Assembly: GCF_016919405.1 (NCBI RefSeq)
Contig: NZ_CP070352.1
Coordinates: forward strand, 1,727,990-1,791,989
Origin: Ensifer sp. PDNC004
GTDB lineage: Bacteria > Pseudomonadota > Alphaproteobacteria > Rhizobiales > Rhizobiaceae
DNA length: 64,000 nt
Direction: 5' to 3'
The translations under genes and the position numbers were made by a program. Shown one piece after another: positions 43,511 through 53,604 of this stretch (within the stretch, counting starts at the first letter, position 1; every line of letters starts with the position of its first letter). Below the pieces are notes generated by a model. That model searched no databases. It saw nothing but the letters and a program-made list of their open reading frames with translations, and was not told where the DNA came from.

Positions 43511-44689
43511 ATGCGTCCAAGAATCCTCCTGACGGGTATTCCTGGTCATTACACGCGCCTCGCAAACGGCGCGAATGGCCTGTCGGTTTCCTATTCGGAA
43601 CGGCAAAAACAGCCCGAATCCAAGGACGAGTTTCTTCAGGAGCTTCGCAACATCAGCAACACCGGCAACTACTTGATCGGTGAGGGGGCTCTGCGCGCCA
43701 TCGCGCCGCACGCCAAGCAGATTCCGTTCTGGCATCTCTACAACGCCCACAAGAACGGCACCGGTTTCGATGAATTCAACAACAACTTCGACATCTGCGT
43801 GTTCACCTGCGCCAATCTGTTGCGCAAGGGGCTTTCTGCGGATGCCGAGGCTGATGTCTTGAGCAAGCTCAAGATGCCGATCGTCATGCTCGGTATCGGC
43901 CACCAGAACCGCAAGGACCTGGAAACAGGCCTGCCGGAGGGGACGAAGCGCCTGCTCAATGTTCTCAAGGACCGCGAGCACTATTTCCTCACCCGCGGCT
44001 ACGAAACCGCCGGCTACCTGAAGGACCAGGGATTCAAATACGTCCGGCCAACCGGCTGCCCCTCGGTCTATTTCGCGCCGAGCAACATGCGTGCCTCGAT
44101 GAAGAAGCTGCCCGACGTCAAGATCGGTCAGGCAAAGACCATCTTCTCGGGCTATCTCGGCGCCAATCACGATTGCATCGTCGATGCGATCGCGCTCAAC
44201 CCGGAAGGCGCCAAGCCCCAATACATCATCCAGGACGAATTCCTGCACTTCGACATGAAGGTCGAGCCGGATGCCGATGGCAGGGTCTTCGATTCCTGCT
44301 CGGGCAAGATGCTCGGCGAGCTCGCTTTCCCGGGCGCTGAGCGCCAGAAGGTCCCCTTCGATGTGCGCACCTTCTTCGATACCAACATGTGGCGCGCCTG
44401 GGCCTCGCACATGGACTTCAATTTCGGCCGTCGCTTCCATGGCTCGATCATTGCCATGCAGGCAGGCGTGCCGAGCCTGATGGTGGCCGTCGACGATCGC
44501 ATGCGCGAAATGCTGGGCTTTACCGGCCTGCCGTCGGTCGACGTCCAGGAGCTCGAAAAGGCGGAAGACCGGGCGGAGTTCGTTGCCAGCCATCTGGCCG
44601 GGCTGAACGCATCGGAACTCGTCGATCGCTACTCCGATCGCGAACGCAATTTCCGTACGGTGCTGCGCGAGATCGGCATCGGCCTCTAA
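43511..44689 (+). CDS. wgaD: polysaccharide pyruvyl transferase family protein (WgaD/ExpA4)
   Basis: 392 residues of the PS_pyruv_trans family: RILLTGIPGHYTRLANG, ISNTGNYLIGEGALRAI, a VFTCANLLRKG segment, RPTGCPSVYF, and the C-terminal FGRRFHGSIIAMQAGVPSL histidine block. Galactoglucan carries pyruvyl ketals on galactose, so this enzyme and WgaE are the natural candidates for adding them from phosphoenolpyruvate. It lies 38 bases after wgaB. Confidence 0.87.
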   Translation: MRPRILLTGIPGHYTRLANGANGLSVSYSERQKQPESKDEFLQELRNISNTGNYLIGEGALRAIAPHAKQIPFWHLYNAHKNGTGFDEFNNNFDICVFTCANLLRKGLSADAEADVLSKLKMPIVMLGIGHQNRKDLETGLPEGTKRLLNVLKDREHYFLTRGYETAGYLKDQGFKYVRPTGCPSVYFAPSNMRASMKKLPDVKIGQAKTIFSGYLGANHDCIVDAIALNPEGAKPQYIIQDEFLHFDMKVEPDADGRVFDSCSGKMLGELAFPGAERQKVPFDVRTFFDTNMWRAWASHMDFNFGRRFHGSIIAMQAGVPSLMVAVDDRMREMLGFTGLPSVDVQELEKAEDRAEFVASHLAGLNASELVDRYSDRERNFRTVLREIGIGL

Positions 44690-44697
44690 ACCGTGAT

Positions 44698-44722
44698 GCC
44701 TCGGACGCGTTCGATCCGAGGC
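44698..44722 (+). other. intercistronic hairpin between wgaD and wgaE
   Basis: GCCTCGGA and TCCGAGGC form a perfect eight-pair stem with a nine-base loop in the 142-base gap. No U tract follows, so it is more likely an RNA-processing or stability element than a terminator. Confidence 0.5.
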
Positions 44723-44831
44723 GCTCAATTCATGATGTTCGGGCGGCACGGTGAGGTTTGCAGATCCGCTTCTTCATGTCGCCCTCCCTCTTCCTCAACT
44801 CTGTGGGCCAGTCCACAAACCAGGTGTATCG

Positions 44832-46004
44832 ATGCGTATCCTGCTCACCGGAATCCCTTCCTACCTCCAGCGTACCGTGGCGCGCGTTTCCGGTGCGACG
44901 GTGCATCACAAACCCTACTTCGACGATATCCGAAGCAAGAAGGATCTGGTCGACCAGGTCAAGAAGATCGCCAACACGGGCAACTACCTGATCGGTGAGG
45001 GCGCAGCTTACGCCTTGCGCGGTCATGACGTGACCTATGTGCCGTTCTGGCATCTGGTCAACAGCCGCGGCGCCAACGATGTCTACGATGCCCTGAACAA
45101 GGAATTCGATATGTGCGTGTTCGCTTCGGCGAACCTGCTGCGTCCGGGATACTCGGCCGATCTTGAAGCGGATGTGTTCGAGAAGCTGAAGATGCCGGTG
45201 CTGGTGATGGGTATTGGTATCCAGAAGCGCGAAGGTCTGAAAGAAAATCTGCCGGCCGGCACGTTGCGGTTCCTCGAGGTGTTGAAGCAGAAGGAAAGCT
45301 TCTTCCTGACCCGCGGCTATTTCACCGCCGAGTTCCTGAGGGCGGAGGGCATGAAGTTCGTCAAGCCGACCGGCTGCCCGTCGCTCTTCTTCGCTCCCAA
45401 CGAGATGCGCCACTCCTTGACGTCGCTTGCGAACGCCGACCTTGCCTCGGCACAGAAGCTCGCGCTCGGCGGCTATCTCGGCAGCGTTGCCGACACCATC
45501 GTCGATGCCCACGCGCTCCTGAAGCCCGAGAGCGTGGCAAGCTACGTCATCCAGGACGAGATCGTTGCCTATAACCTGACGCTTCCAGTCGATGACAACG
45601 CGCCGGTTTATGACCGCTCCAGCGGCCGCATCACCGGCAAGACCGAATACAAGCATCAGGAGAAGTGGCAGCGGCAGAACGAACTGATGGTGTTCTTCGA
45701 CACCAACCAGTGGCGCGCCTGGTCTTCCACCCGGGATCTCTGCATAGGCCGGCGTTTTCATGGCTGCGTCATCGGCATGCAGGCGGGCACGCCCTCGCTG
45801 ATGATCGCCGTCGACGACCGCATGCGCGAGATGCTCGAATTCATCGGCTTTCCCTATATCGAGGCGGGCGTCTGGAATCGTGAGGTGGACAAGAAGGCGC
45901 ATCTCGCCAGCTTCCTGTCGAAGATCGACGCGCAGGCGGTTACCGAGCGCTATTCGGCATGCGAGGCGAACTTCCAAAGTGCGCTTAAACAGGTTGGCAT
46001 TTAA
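44832..46004 (+). CDS. wgaE: polysaccharide pyruvyl transferase family protein (WgaE/ExpA5)
   Basis: 390 residues from ATG 44832. It parallels WgaD block by block (MRILLTGIPSYLQRTVA, IANTGNYLIGEGAAYAL, VFASANLLRPG, KPTGCPSLFFAPNEM, IGRRFHGCVIGMQAGTPSL), so the two are tandem paralogues. Different substrate positions or a heteromeric enzyme are both possible. The longer frame from 44751 adds non-family residues. The 3' end overlaps wgaF. Confidence 0.87.
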   Translation: MRILLTGIPSYLQRTVARVSGATVHHKPYFDDIRSKKDLVDQVKKIANTGNYLIGEGAAYALRGHDVTYVPFWHLVNSRGANDVYDALNKEFDMCVFASANLLRPGYSADLEADVFEKLKMPVLVMGIGIQKREGLKENLPAGTLRFLEVLKQKESFFLTRGYFTAEFLRAEGMKFVKPTGCPSLFFAPNEMRHSLTSLANADLASAQKLALGGYLGSVADTIVDAHALLKPESVASYVIQDEIVAYNLTLPVDDNAPVYDRSSGRITGKTEYKHQEKWQRQNELMVFFDTNQWRAWSSTRDLCIGRRFHGCVIGMQAGTPSLMIAVDDRMREMLEFIGFPYIEAGVWNREVDKKAHLASFLSKIDAQAVTERYSACEANFQSALKQVGI

Positions 46005-47124
46005 TCTGCCCCTGACACGGGCGGCGCCCTTGGCGCTGCTCCTTGCCGCCCTGGTCTCCTGGGCGGCGCTTTCGCATGGAGCTCCGACGTGGGCGGGCGA
46101 GGCTGCAGCTGCACGCTACGGCGTCAACCGACTCAATCTCGCCTGGCTGGAGCGCGCGGATCAGGAACGCATCCTTCGCGAAATTGCCGACAGCGGCGCG
46201 ACGCATGTGCGGCTATCGTTGTCGCGCCCCGTCGACAAAAGCATCGACGCGCTGGAGATTGCCAACCGGCTGGGTCTGCGGATCCTGCTCGAAATCCAGC
46301 TGTCGAACAAAAGCTATTATCCGGACAGCGTTCGCCCGCGCACCGGCTTCGGGCGCATCTGGGATATCAACCGGTTGTCCGATTTGGACCTTGATGGTTA
46401 CCGCGCCGGCCTGGCGTCAGCACTTAAACGCATCGATGCCCTTGGCATCCGTCTGGAAGCGGTAGAACCCGGAAACGAGATCAACCTCGCCGGCTATAAC
46501 GGCGACCTCGCCGTCTACGAGAAGCCGGGCCAAGCGACGCCGCGACATCTCGGCGAACTCAAGGATCCCCAGGCGTTCGAGAAGGGTCTCGACAACTACG
46601 TCGCGGCGCTGAAGGTCACCCGCGACGCCGTTCAGGCGAGCGCCAACAGCAAGGCGATCATCGTCTCCGCCGGGCTTTCCGACATGGGGGCCAAGGAAGC
46701 GGACCGGCAAGGAATGGAGCGGCTGGACCCGGGCGAGGTGATTGCCCTTTTGAAGGCTCGGGGCATGGATAAACTCGTCGATGCATATGGCATTCACATC
46801 TATCCGGCGCGCAAGGATAAGGCGGCGATCACGTCGATCGTCACCAGACTCCTCGATTTCTGCGCGCCCGCCGACCGGGGACGGCCGTGCTGGGTGACGG
46901 AATGGGGGATTGCAAACACGGCGCGCAGTTGCCCCCTCGACGATCGTGAACGCGAAGGGGCGATGTCGGCCATGCGGACGGTCTTCGAGCGGTTTGCCGC
47001 GGAAAAACGCCTGGATGCCGCCTACTACTATGATTGGGACACCCAGCAGAATTACCGGTTATGGCGCTGCGGTGCGCTAAGCCCGGCCGGCGTACTCGCG
47101 ATCGAACCGGCCAAGGACGATTGA
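45979..47124 (+). CDS. wgaF: exported clan GH-A-like glycoside hydrolase (WgaF/ExpA6)
   Basis: About 381 residues from GTG 45979; TTG 45994 is an alternative. The N-terminus is a signal peptide or anchor (basic start, then LALLLAALVSWAALSHGAPT). The body fits a TIM-barrel hydrolase: VEPGNEINLAGYNGD supplies the NE acid/base pair at the end of strand 4, and CWVTEWGIAN the nucleophile Glu of strand 7. It probably acts in the periplasm, trimming or cleaving galactoglucan. It overlaps wgaE by 26 bases. The rml-type genes that follow expA6 in S. meliloti are absent here. Confidence 0.8.
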   Translation: MRLNRLAFNLPLTRAAPLALLLAALVSWAALSHGAPTWAGEAAAARYGVNRLNLAWLERADQERILREIADSGATHVRLSLSRPVDKSIDALEIANRLGLRILLEIQLSNKSYYPDSVRPRTGFGRIWDINRLSDLDLDGYRAGLASALKRIDALGIRLEAVEPGNEINLAGYNGDLAVYEKPGQATPRHLGELKDPQAFEKGLDNYVAALKVTRDAVQASANSKAIIVSAGLSDMGAKEADRQGMERLDPGEVIALLKARGMDKLVDAYGIHIYPARKDKAAITSIVTRLLDFCAPADRGRPCWVTEWGIANTARSCPLDDREREGAMSAMRTVFERFAAEKRLDAAYYYDWDTQQNYRLWRCGALSPAGVLAIEPAKDD

Positions 47125-47165
47125 CAACCGCATAGGTCGCGCGGGCCGAAGCGTTCCTTCTCGGA

Positions 47166-47408
47166 TCAGCGCCGCGTTGCGCGGCTCGTCGCCGGCTCAA
47201 GCCCCTTGCCGCGGTAGGTGACGGGAATGCCGAGTTCCTCGTGGGTCTTAGCCAGCGTTTCCAGCCACGTCGCCAGTTCCTCCGGCACCTTTTCGTCTCC
47301 GGTCTCCATCGCCTCGATCCATGCCAGGTTGCAGTGGAGGGCGCTTGCCAGATTGATCGGCGTCCAACGAAGAACGAGAAGGCATTGGGTGAAACGGGCG
47401 GGTGTCAT
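47166..47408 (-). CDS. small HTH-type (Cro/C1-like) protein
   Basis: 80 residues from ATG 47408. FTQCLLVLRWTPINLASALH then CNLAWIEAMETGDEKVP resembles a short helix-turn-helix domain in which the second helix is recognisable. The tail (GIPVTYRGKGLEPATSRATRR) is basic. It faces the wga operon convergently. Target and function unknown; it may regulate neither neighbour. Confidence 0.6.
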   Translation of the reverse strand: MTPARFTQCLLVLRWTPINLASALHCNLAWIEAMETGDEKVPEELATWLETLAKTHEELGIPVTYRGKGLEPATSRATRR

Positions 47409-47762
47409 CGGTCGTGCTCAAGGTTGCATGTGGAATGGATGAAGCAGGCTTTACACGTCGAAATAAGTCAAGGTGATGACTTGCCGCGGCCAAAAGCCGT
47501 GATCTTTTCGTGAGTTAGAATTGATTGGGCAAAATGCCGCAGCGCAGCATGCGTTTGGCGCCTTTCACACGGCATTTGCCGGGAACGCCTGGAACCGATT
47601 GCCGCGCCCAAGGAGCCGAATCGGCGAAAATACGGCACTGACTGTCGCTCAGCAGGGGGTTCTCTGCCCCGAACCGGTGCGAATCGCGCGCCTTTGAGGT
47701 TGAATGGCCGCAAGCTCCGAGGACCGATTCGGTCCTGGACAAAGCGCTGAGGCGATCAACCG
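47409..47762. other. intergenic region upstream of trkH
   Basis: 354 bases with only short overlapping frames. It should contain the promoters of the small HTH gene and of trkH; no clear operator, hairpin or repeat was seen. Confidence 0.4.
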
Positions 47763-49217
47763 TTGCATGCACCCCTCTACCAGACCGCGATCAACATCGC
47801 CGCGAAGGCCGCGTTCTATCTGTCGCTCGCGATGTTGCTGCCGGCCGCCGTCGATCTGTTCTATGGCCATCCCAACTGGAGGGTCTTTGCCGGTTCGGCC
47901 TTTGCGACCGGCGCTCTGTCGCTTCTAGCGATCACCGCCACCCAGGGCGGCTCGCCGCTGTTCAGCCGCAAGATGGGCTTTCTCGTCGTCAATCTTCTCT
48001 GGATCGTCGTGTCTCTCGTCGGCGCGGTGCCTTTTTGGCTATCGTCGCTGAAGCTCGATTTCGCAAAGGCCTTCTTCGAAGCGGTTTCCGGCATCACGAC
48101 GACGGGTTCGACCGTCATCAGCGGTCTCGACCATGCGCCTCCGGGCATTCTTCTCTGGCGCTCTATCCTGCACTGGCTCGGCGGTATCGGGATCGTGGCG
48201 CTCGGGCTCTTCGTCATGCCCTATCTCAGGGTCGGCGGCATGTCCTTCTTCAAGATGGAGTCCTCAGACACCACCGAAAAGCCATTCGCCCGTATCTCCA
48301 CCTTCACGCGCGCCTTTATCCTGATCTATGTCGTGATGACGGTGACGTGCACGATCATCTTTTCCTATCTGGGCATGAGCCGCTTCGACGCGATCAACCA
48401 CGCGATGTCGACGGTCGCGACCGGTGGCTTCTCCACCCACGATGCCTCGCTCGGCTATTTCAAAAGCCTGCCGATCCTCTGGGTCGCAACCTTCTTCATG
48501 GCGCTGAGCAGCCTGCCGTTTTCCGTGCTCATCCTCTTCATCGTTCGCGGCCGGCTCGACACGCTGAAGGATCCGCAGATCATCGTCTTTCTGTCCTATC
48601 TGACGGCCCTCGCGCTCGCCGCAAGCCTTTACCAGCGGATCGTCAACGGGGTGTCGGCGCACGAGGCGTTGGCGCACGGCTTCTTCACCGTCTCCTCCAT
48701 CCTGTCGACCACCGGTTTTGCCAGCGACGATTACATGCTCTGGGGTGAGTTCATTGTCGCGCTTGCCTTTGCCGCCACCTTCATGGGCGGCTGCTCCGGC
48801 TCGACGGCCGGCGGCATGAAGGCCTACCGCTTCATCATCATCTTCAATTCGATCCGCGCCGGCCTTTTCAAGCTGATCTACCCGAACGCGATCCACACCG
48901 TGCGCTACGGAAAAACCTTGGTCGATATCGACGTGCAGCGCACTGTGTTCATGTTTTTCACGGCCTACATGTTCATCTGGGCCTTCGGCAGCCTGGCGAT
49001 GGGCGCAATGGGTTACGATCTTGTTACGGCGGTGTCGGCGGTCGCAACGGCGCTTTCCAACGTTGGCGCCGGGCTCGGCCCGATCATCGGGCCGGCCGGC
49101 AACTTCTCGACGCTGACCGACCCGGCGCTCTATCTCCTGTCGCTCATGATGCTGCTTGGCCGTCTGGAAATCCTGACGGTCTTGGTCATCCTGACGCCGC
49201 TCTTCTGGAAGGACTGA
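47763..49217 (+). CDS. trkH: TrkH-family potassium uptake protein
   Basis: 484 residues from TTG 47763, the only start that gives the usual N-terminal membrane segment. A hydrophobic protein with four repeated pore loops, each with a selectivity-filter glycine: SGITTTGSTV, MSTVATGGFST, SILSTTGFASDD and TALSNVGAGLGP. Such proteins import K+ across the inner membrane with a TrkA or KtrA partner, which is not encoded here. Converges on exoP. Potassium uptake may support osmotic adaptation linked to EPS production, but this is only context. Confidence 0.9.
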   Translation: MHAPLYQTAINIAAKAAFYLSLAMLLPAAVDLFYGHPNWRVFAGSAFATGALSLLAITATQGGSPLFSRKMGFLVVNLLWIVVSLVGAVPFWLSSLKLDFAKAFFEAVSGITTTGSTVISGLDHAPPGILLWRSILHWLGGIGIVALGLFVMPYLRVGGMSFFKMESSDTTEKPFARISTFTRAFILIYVVMTVTCTIIFSYLGMSRFDAINHAMSTVATGGFSTHDASLGYFKSLPILWVATFFMALSSLPFSVLILFIVRGRLDTLKDPQIIVFLSYLTALALAASLYQRIVNGVSAHEALAHGFFTVSSILSTTGFASDDYMLWGEFIVALAFAATFMGGCSGSTAGGMKAYRFIIIFNSIRAGLFKLIYPNAIHTVRYGKTLVDIDVQRTVFMFFTAYMFIWAFGSLAMGAMGYDLVTAVSAVATALSNVGAGLGPIIGPAGNFSTLTDPALYLLSLMMLLGRLEILTVLVILTPLFWKD

Positions 49218-49244
49218 GCGACAGGTCGAACGAAGCGCGCCCTG

Positions 49245-51605
49245 TCAGGCGGCCTCGGTCTTGCGGCGCGTGCCTGCGCTTTCGATGTAGTACTTCTCAT
49301 AGCGGTGGCGATAATGCTCGGCACCGCCAAAGTCGCTGTACTTGGCCAGTTCCTGCATGTCGGTCTTGTTGAGGATCACGCCGAGGATCTTGGCATTGAT
49401 CTGCGGCTCCGAATGCAAGAGGTCGCGCACCAGGCGCGACGGCGTGCGTCCCCATTCGGCGACGAAGAGGAAACCGTCCGCAAGCGGCGAGAAGGCCTTG
49501 GCATCGACGACCGGGGCGAGGGCCGCAAGATCGACGACGACATAGTCGAAGGACTTGCGTGCATTGTCGATGAGCTCGGCCATGGCCGGCGAGGCGAGCA
49601 GCTCATGGCTGTCATACGGGCCGTTGCCGTCCACTGCTTCACCGCCGACCGGCAGGATCGCAAGCTTCGTCTGCTGGTCGATCTTGATGCCCGCCGGCCA
49701 GGATGCCTGCCCGGTCAACGCTTCCACCAGACCCGCCTTCGGCGGCGGATTGATCATCTTGCTCAAACCCGGCTTGCGGATGTCGGCATCGATCAGAAGG
49801 GTCTTCTTGCCGCTTGCAGCGAGAAGCGCCGCAAAATTCGCGGCGATGATCGACTTGCCTTCATCAGGCACCGCCGAGGCGATGCCGATGACGCGCGAGC
49901 CGTTGCCAGTCAGCATCCGGTCGCAGGCGAGCTTGGCATTGCGGAAGGTCTCGGTGAAGGACGACCGGGGGGCGTCGAGCACGATGCGGCTGAGCCGTTC
50001 GAAAGACGGAGCCCCTTGCGTGACCGGTGGCGGCATCTTGTTCTTCATCAGCTTGGCGCGAACGAGATCCGTCGTTCCAGGGTGACGCGGGCCGACCAAC
50101 GGAATGTAGCCGAACGACCGATGACCGAGGATCGCGCGCACGTCGCCTTCGAGCCGGAATGTCCGCTCGCGAAACTCCTGGAAGGCCGCAAACGCGCCGC
50201 CCGCCATCAGGCCGAGCACCGCCGAAAGCGCCAGCACCATCGTCTTCTTCGGGCTCGACGGCGATGTCGGGACGCCGGCGCTCGAAATCACCCGCGCCTT
50301 GGCGATCGGGAAGGAGCGCTGCTGCGAGGCCTGCTCGTAGCGGTTCAGATAGGTCTCATAGAGCGTCTTTAGCGCGGCTGCCCGCTGCTCCAGTTCGCGC
50401 AGGTGCACGAGCGAGACATTTGCATTTGCGTTGCGGCCGGTGGTGCCTTCTATGTTTTCTCGCAGCGACGCTTCGCGTGAGCGCGCCACCTCGTATTCGT
50501 TGCGGTAGCTTGCCGTCAGCTGCTGCAGTTCCTGGAAGATCTGGCGGCCGACATCGGTTTTCTCCTTGCGCAGCGACACAGCCTGCGGATGGTCGGCGCC
50601 GAAGCTCTGGCTCACGTCCTGTTCGCGCTTGCTGACCGCAAGGTAGCGCGTGCGTAGATCGCGGATGACCGAGTTGTCGCCTTCCTTGGCGGAAATCGTG
50701 GCGTTCTTGACGGCCGTCTCCGGTCCTTGGTCGACGATCGCCTGGAATTGCTTGTAGCGCGCCGAAGCGCTTGCGCTATCGGCCTGGGCAATGATGAGCT
50801 GGCTGTTGAGATCGGCCAGCTGCTGTTCCGACATGAGTTCGCCGCGCGCAAGCGTCAGGCCGTTTTCGCTGCGGTATTTTTCGACCTCGAGCGATGCGGT
50901 CTGCGTGCGCTGTCGAAGGTCTGCAAGACGTTCCTGCAGCCAAACCGAGGCCCGTTCGGTCGCCTCGAAATTGGCGTTGAGCTGGTCGTTGAGATAGGCG
51001 TCGGCATAGGTGCGAACGATGCCGGCGGCAAGCTGCGGATCGCTGGAACGATAGGCAAGCGAGACGACGGAGCTTCGCGTCACGCGTTCGACGGCCAGTC
51101 CCTGCTGGAGCAGTGCCGCCGCCTTTTGCCTCCGGCCGTTGCGGGCCATATCCTCGGAAATTTCCGGTCCGCTCGAGAAGATGCCCGTAACGGACTTCAA
51201 CCCGTCCTTGACGACGTCGAACGGCGAGCGCGGCGGATTGAGGACGGTGTCGTTGTCGGCAAGGTTCATCTTGTCGACGACACGCAGGGCGAGTTCGCCG
51301 GATTTCAGGATTTCCACGGCGCTCGCAATCTGGGTGTCGAGCAGGGCGCTGTTTTGCGGCGGCGCCTGTTCTTCGGCAAATTTCGACAGGTTCTCGTCGA
51401 GAAGGACCTGCGTTGCCGATGTGTAGAGCGGTGTTGCGAAGACCAGGTAGGCGACACCGAGCGCGATGAAGAGCGCCACGAACAGGCCGACCATTCTGGC
51501 GCGACGCAAGACGACCGAGAACAGACGATCGAGGTCGATGAAGCCGTCGGGCTCCTCCACGTTGCGCGGTACGACACTGTTGAAGGGGAGACTTCTTTGG
51601 TTCAT
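49245..51605 (-). CDS. exoP: succinoglycan co-polymerase with tyrosine-kinase domain (ExoP)
   Basis: 786 residues from ATG 51605, the length I recall for S. meliloti ExoP. Wzz-type N-terminal half: membrane segments at about 37-57 and 454-472, coiled coil between, proline-rich SSAGVPTSPSSPKK before the second. The C-terminal BY-kinase has Walker A ASAVPDEGKS (576-585), LLIDADIRKPG (603-613) and a tyrosine-rich tail (HYRHRYEKYY). It controls succinoglycan chain length, autophosphorylation shifting the balance. Last gene of the leftward exo operon. Confidence 0.95.
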   Translation of the reverse strand: MNQRSLPFNSVVPRNVEEPDGFIDLDRLFSVVLRRARMVGLFVALFIALGVAYLVFATPLYTSATQVLLDENLSKFAEEQAPPQNSALLDTQIASAVEILKSGELALRVVDKMNLADNDTVLNPPRSPFDVVKDGLKSVTGIFSSGPEISEDMARNGRRQKAAALLQQGLAVERVTRSSVVSLAYRSSDPQLAAGIVRTYADAYLNDQLNANFEATERASVWLQERLADLRQRTQTASLEVEKYRSENGLTLARGELMSEQQLADLNSQLIIAQADSASASARYKQFQAIVDQGPETAVKNATISAKEGDNSVIRDLRTRYLAVSKREQDVSQSFGADHPQAVSLRKEKTDVGRQIFQELQQLTASYRNEYEVARSREASLRENIEGTTGRNANANVSLVHLRELEQRAAALKTLYETYLNRYEQASQQRSFPIAKARVISSAGVPTSPSSPKKTMVLALSAVLGLMAGGAFAAFQEFRERTFRLEGDVRAILGHRSFGYIPLVGPRHPGTTDLVRAKLMKNKMPPPVTQGAPSFERLSRIVLDAPRSSFTETFRNAKLACDRMLTGNGSRVIGIASAVPDEGKSIIAANFAALLAASGKKTLLIDADIRKPGLSKMINPPPKAGLVEALTGQASWPAGIKIDQQTKLAILPVGGEAVDGNGPYDSHELLASPAMAELIDNARKSFDYVVVDLAALAPVVDAKAFSPLADGFLFVAEWGRTPSRLVRDLLHSEPQINAKILGVILNKTDMQELAKYSDFGGAEHYRHRYEKYYIESAGTRRKTEAA

Positions 51606-51677
51606 TGGGTCGCTCTGTCCGTTTCCCTTTGGTCCGAAGGCTGGCACCTCTTCTTTCAAAAGAGGCGCCGAAGCCAG

Positions 51678-52583
51678 TTATGCGGCGCGGATGCGGCCTT
51701 CGTGAGACAGGACCATGTCCTTGACCGAGGCATAGACCGCGTCGCCGAGATCGGAACGCGCCAGCGCGAAGGCGACATTGGCGGCGATGAAGCCTTCCTT
51801 GGAGCCGCAGTCGAACGTGCGCCCATCATAGGGATGGGCGTGAAACGCTTGATTTTGCGACAGTTTCAGCATGCCGTCGGTCAACTGGATCTCGTTTCCG
51901 GCGCCGCGCGGCTGGTGGGCGAGGATGTCAAAGATCTGCGGCTGCAGGATGTAGCGACCATTCAGATAAAAATTGGACGGGGCCCCACCCATGCTCGGCT
52001 TTTCCACCATTTGGGTGACTTCGAAGCCGTAGGGGACGGCCGCGCCCTTGCCGACGATGCCATATTTCGAGGCGTCTTCCGGTGCGCACTGCTCGACGCC
52101 GAGAACGTTGCCGCCCGTCTGGCGATAAAGGTCGACAAGACCGGCCATGCAGCCGCGTCCGCCATGGCAGAGCATGTCCGGCAGGAGCAGCGCAAAGGGC
52201 TCGTCGCCGATGAGATCGCGGGCGCACCAGACGGCATGGCCGAGGCCGAGCGGCGCCTGCTGCCGGGTAAAGCTGACGGAACCGGCGCGCGGCAGCATCT
52301 CCTCCAGTTCAGAAATCTGGGCGTTCTTACCGGAGCGGGAAAGCGACGAGATGAGTTCAGGCGTGTCGTCGAAGTGGTCTTCGATCGCCTGCTTGTTGCG
52401 GCTGGTCACAAAGACGATGTGCTCGATGCCCGCTTCACGGGCTTCATCGACCGCATATTGCACGACCGGACGATCAACGATCGTCAACATCTCCTTCGGT
52501 ATCGCCTTCGTCGCGGGAAGAAACCGCGTTCCATTGCCGGCGACCGGGATCACAGCTTTCCTGACGGTCCTGATACGGTCCAT
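51678..52583 (-). CDS. exoN: UTP-glucose-1-phosphate uridylyltransferase (ExoN)
   Basis: 301 residues with [40 protein letters not shown] and [20 protein letters not shown]. It provides UDP-glucose for succinoglycan. It sits five bases after exoO and before exoP in the conserved exo order. A second such enzyme is encoded at 21398-22285. Confidence 0.95.
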   Translation of the reverse strand: MDRIRTVRKAVIPVAGNGTRFLPATKAIPKEMLTIVDRPVVQYAVDEAREAGIEHIVFVTSRNKQAIEDHFDDTPELISSLSRSGKNAQISELEEMLPRAGSVSFTRQQAPLGLGHAVWCARDLIGDEPFALLLPDMLCHGGRGCMAGLVDLYRQTGGNVLGVEQCAPEDASKYGIVGKGAAVPYGFEVTQMVEKPSMGGAPSNFYLNGRYILQPQIFDILAHQPRGAGNEIQLTDGMLKLSQNQAFHAHPYDGRTFDCGSKEGFIAANVAFALARSDLGDAVYASVKDMVLSHEGRIRAA

Positions 52584-52587
52584 GGTC

Positions 52588-53604
52588 TTATCCTTTACTT
52601 ACGTGTGGGCTTTCGCCCGAGGTGGGTCGTTCGGCCGCCACCGTCGAGGTGGCAGGCTTCATGCGTGCGATTGGCGCGAGCAGCCGGCGCAATCGCACGG
52701 CGATCGGCATTCTGAGGTGCCGAAGCGCTCTGGGGTTGGTCAAAGCCACTCGGATGGCTCCTGCCAACGATCTGGATTTCAGGTGTTCGACAAGGCGAAG
52801 GAAGGCGTGCGCCTCGACGAGGCTTTTCTCGCGCCGGCGCTGCATCGCCAGCGCGTCGGCATCGAGCGTGTGCCTGGCAAGGAATTCCTGGTCGGCCGTC
52901 ATCATCGCGTCGATGTGGCGCAGTTCGAGCACGCGCGAAATCGAGCCTTCGCGGATGTGATAGCAATAGCCGGCGGAGGGATCGATGACGCATCGGCCGC
53001 CATGGGCAAGCGCCGAGGCGAGCAGGATGTAATCCTCGCCGATCCGGATCGTTTCCTCGAAGCGCAAGCGATGGTCGTTGAGGAACCGACGCTCGAAGAT
53101 CGGCTTCATGTAGCCGAAATTGAAGGTCGAGCGGAAAAGCACGTTCGAACCGATGAAGGCCGCAAGCGTCAACGTCCGTCGGCGCTCAAGCTCAGCTTCG
53201 GGAAACATGCGCTCCAGCCGCCCATCGAGATTGAGGACGTCGATATTGTCCACCGCGATCGAGGCCTCGGTTGCGGAGGCGAGACCGATCATGCGCGACA
53301 GCCGCTCCGGGCTGACCGTATCGTCCGCGTCGAGAATGGCGAGCCAGTCGCCGCGTGCAGCTTCGAGGCCGGCATTGCGCGCGCCTCCGGGCCCGCGGTT
53401 TTCGGCAAGTTGCAGCAGCCGCACGCGCGGATCAGCAAGTTCTTCGACGACCGTACAGGTCTCGTCCTTCGAGCAATCGTCGACGACGATCACTTCGACA
53501 TCGACGCCTTTCTGCGCAAGCGCACTGTCGATGGCGTGTCGGACCGTTTCGGCAGCGTTATAGGCCGCGATGACGAAGCTGACGTCGGGGGCGCGTTGCG
53601 TCAT
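52588..53604 (-). CDS. exoO: glucosyltransferase (ExoO)
   Basis: 338 residues, GT2: [45 protein letters not shown] (DXD) and [18 protein letters not shown] (ED base). In S. meliloti ExoO adds a beta-1,6-linked glucose to the succinoglycan side chain. The ATG at 53604 overlaps the exoM stop by one base (TGATG), so the longer frame to 54120 is discarded. Confidence 0.93.
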   Translation of the reverse strand: MTQRAPDVSFVIAAYNAAETVRHAIDSALAQKGVDVEVIVVDDCSKDETCTVVEELADPRVRLLQLAENRGPGGARNAGLEAARGDWLAILDADDTVSPERLSRMIGLASATEASIAVDNIDVLNLDGRLERMFPEAELERRRTLTLAAFIGSNVLFRSTFNFGYMKPIFERRFLNDHRLRFEETIRIGEDYILLASALAHGGRCVIDPSAGYCYHIREGSISRVLELRHIDAMMTADQEFLARHTLDADALAMQRRREKSLVEAHAFLRLVEHLKSRSLAGAIRVALTNPRALRHLRMPIAVRLRRLLAPIARMKPATSTVAAERPTSGESPHVSKG

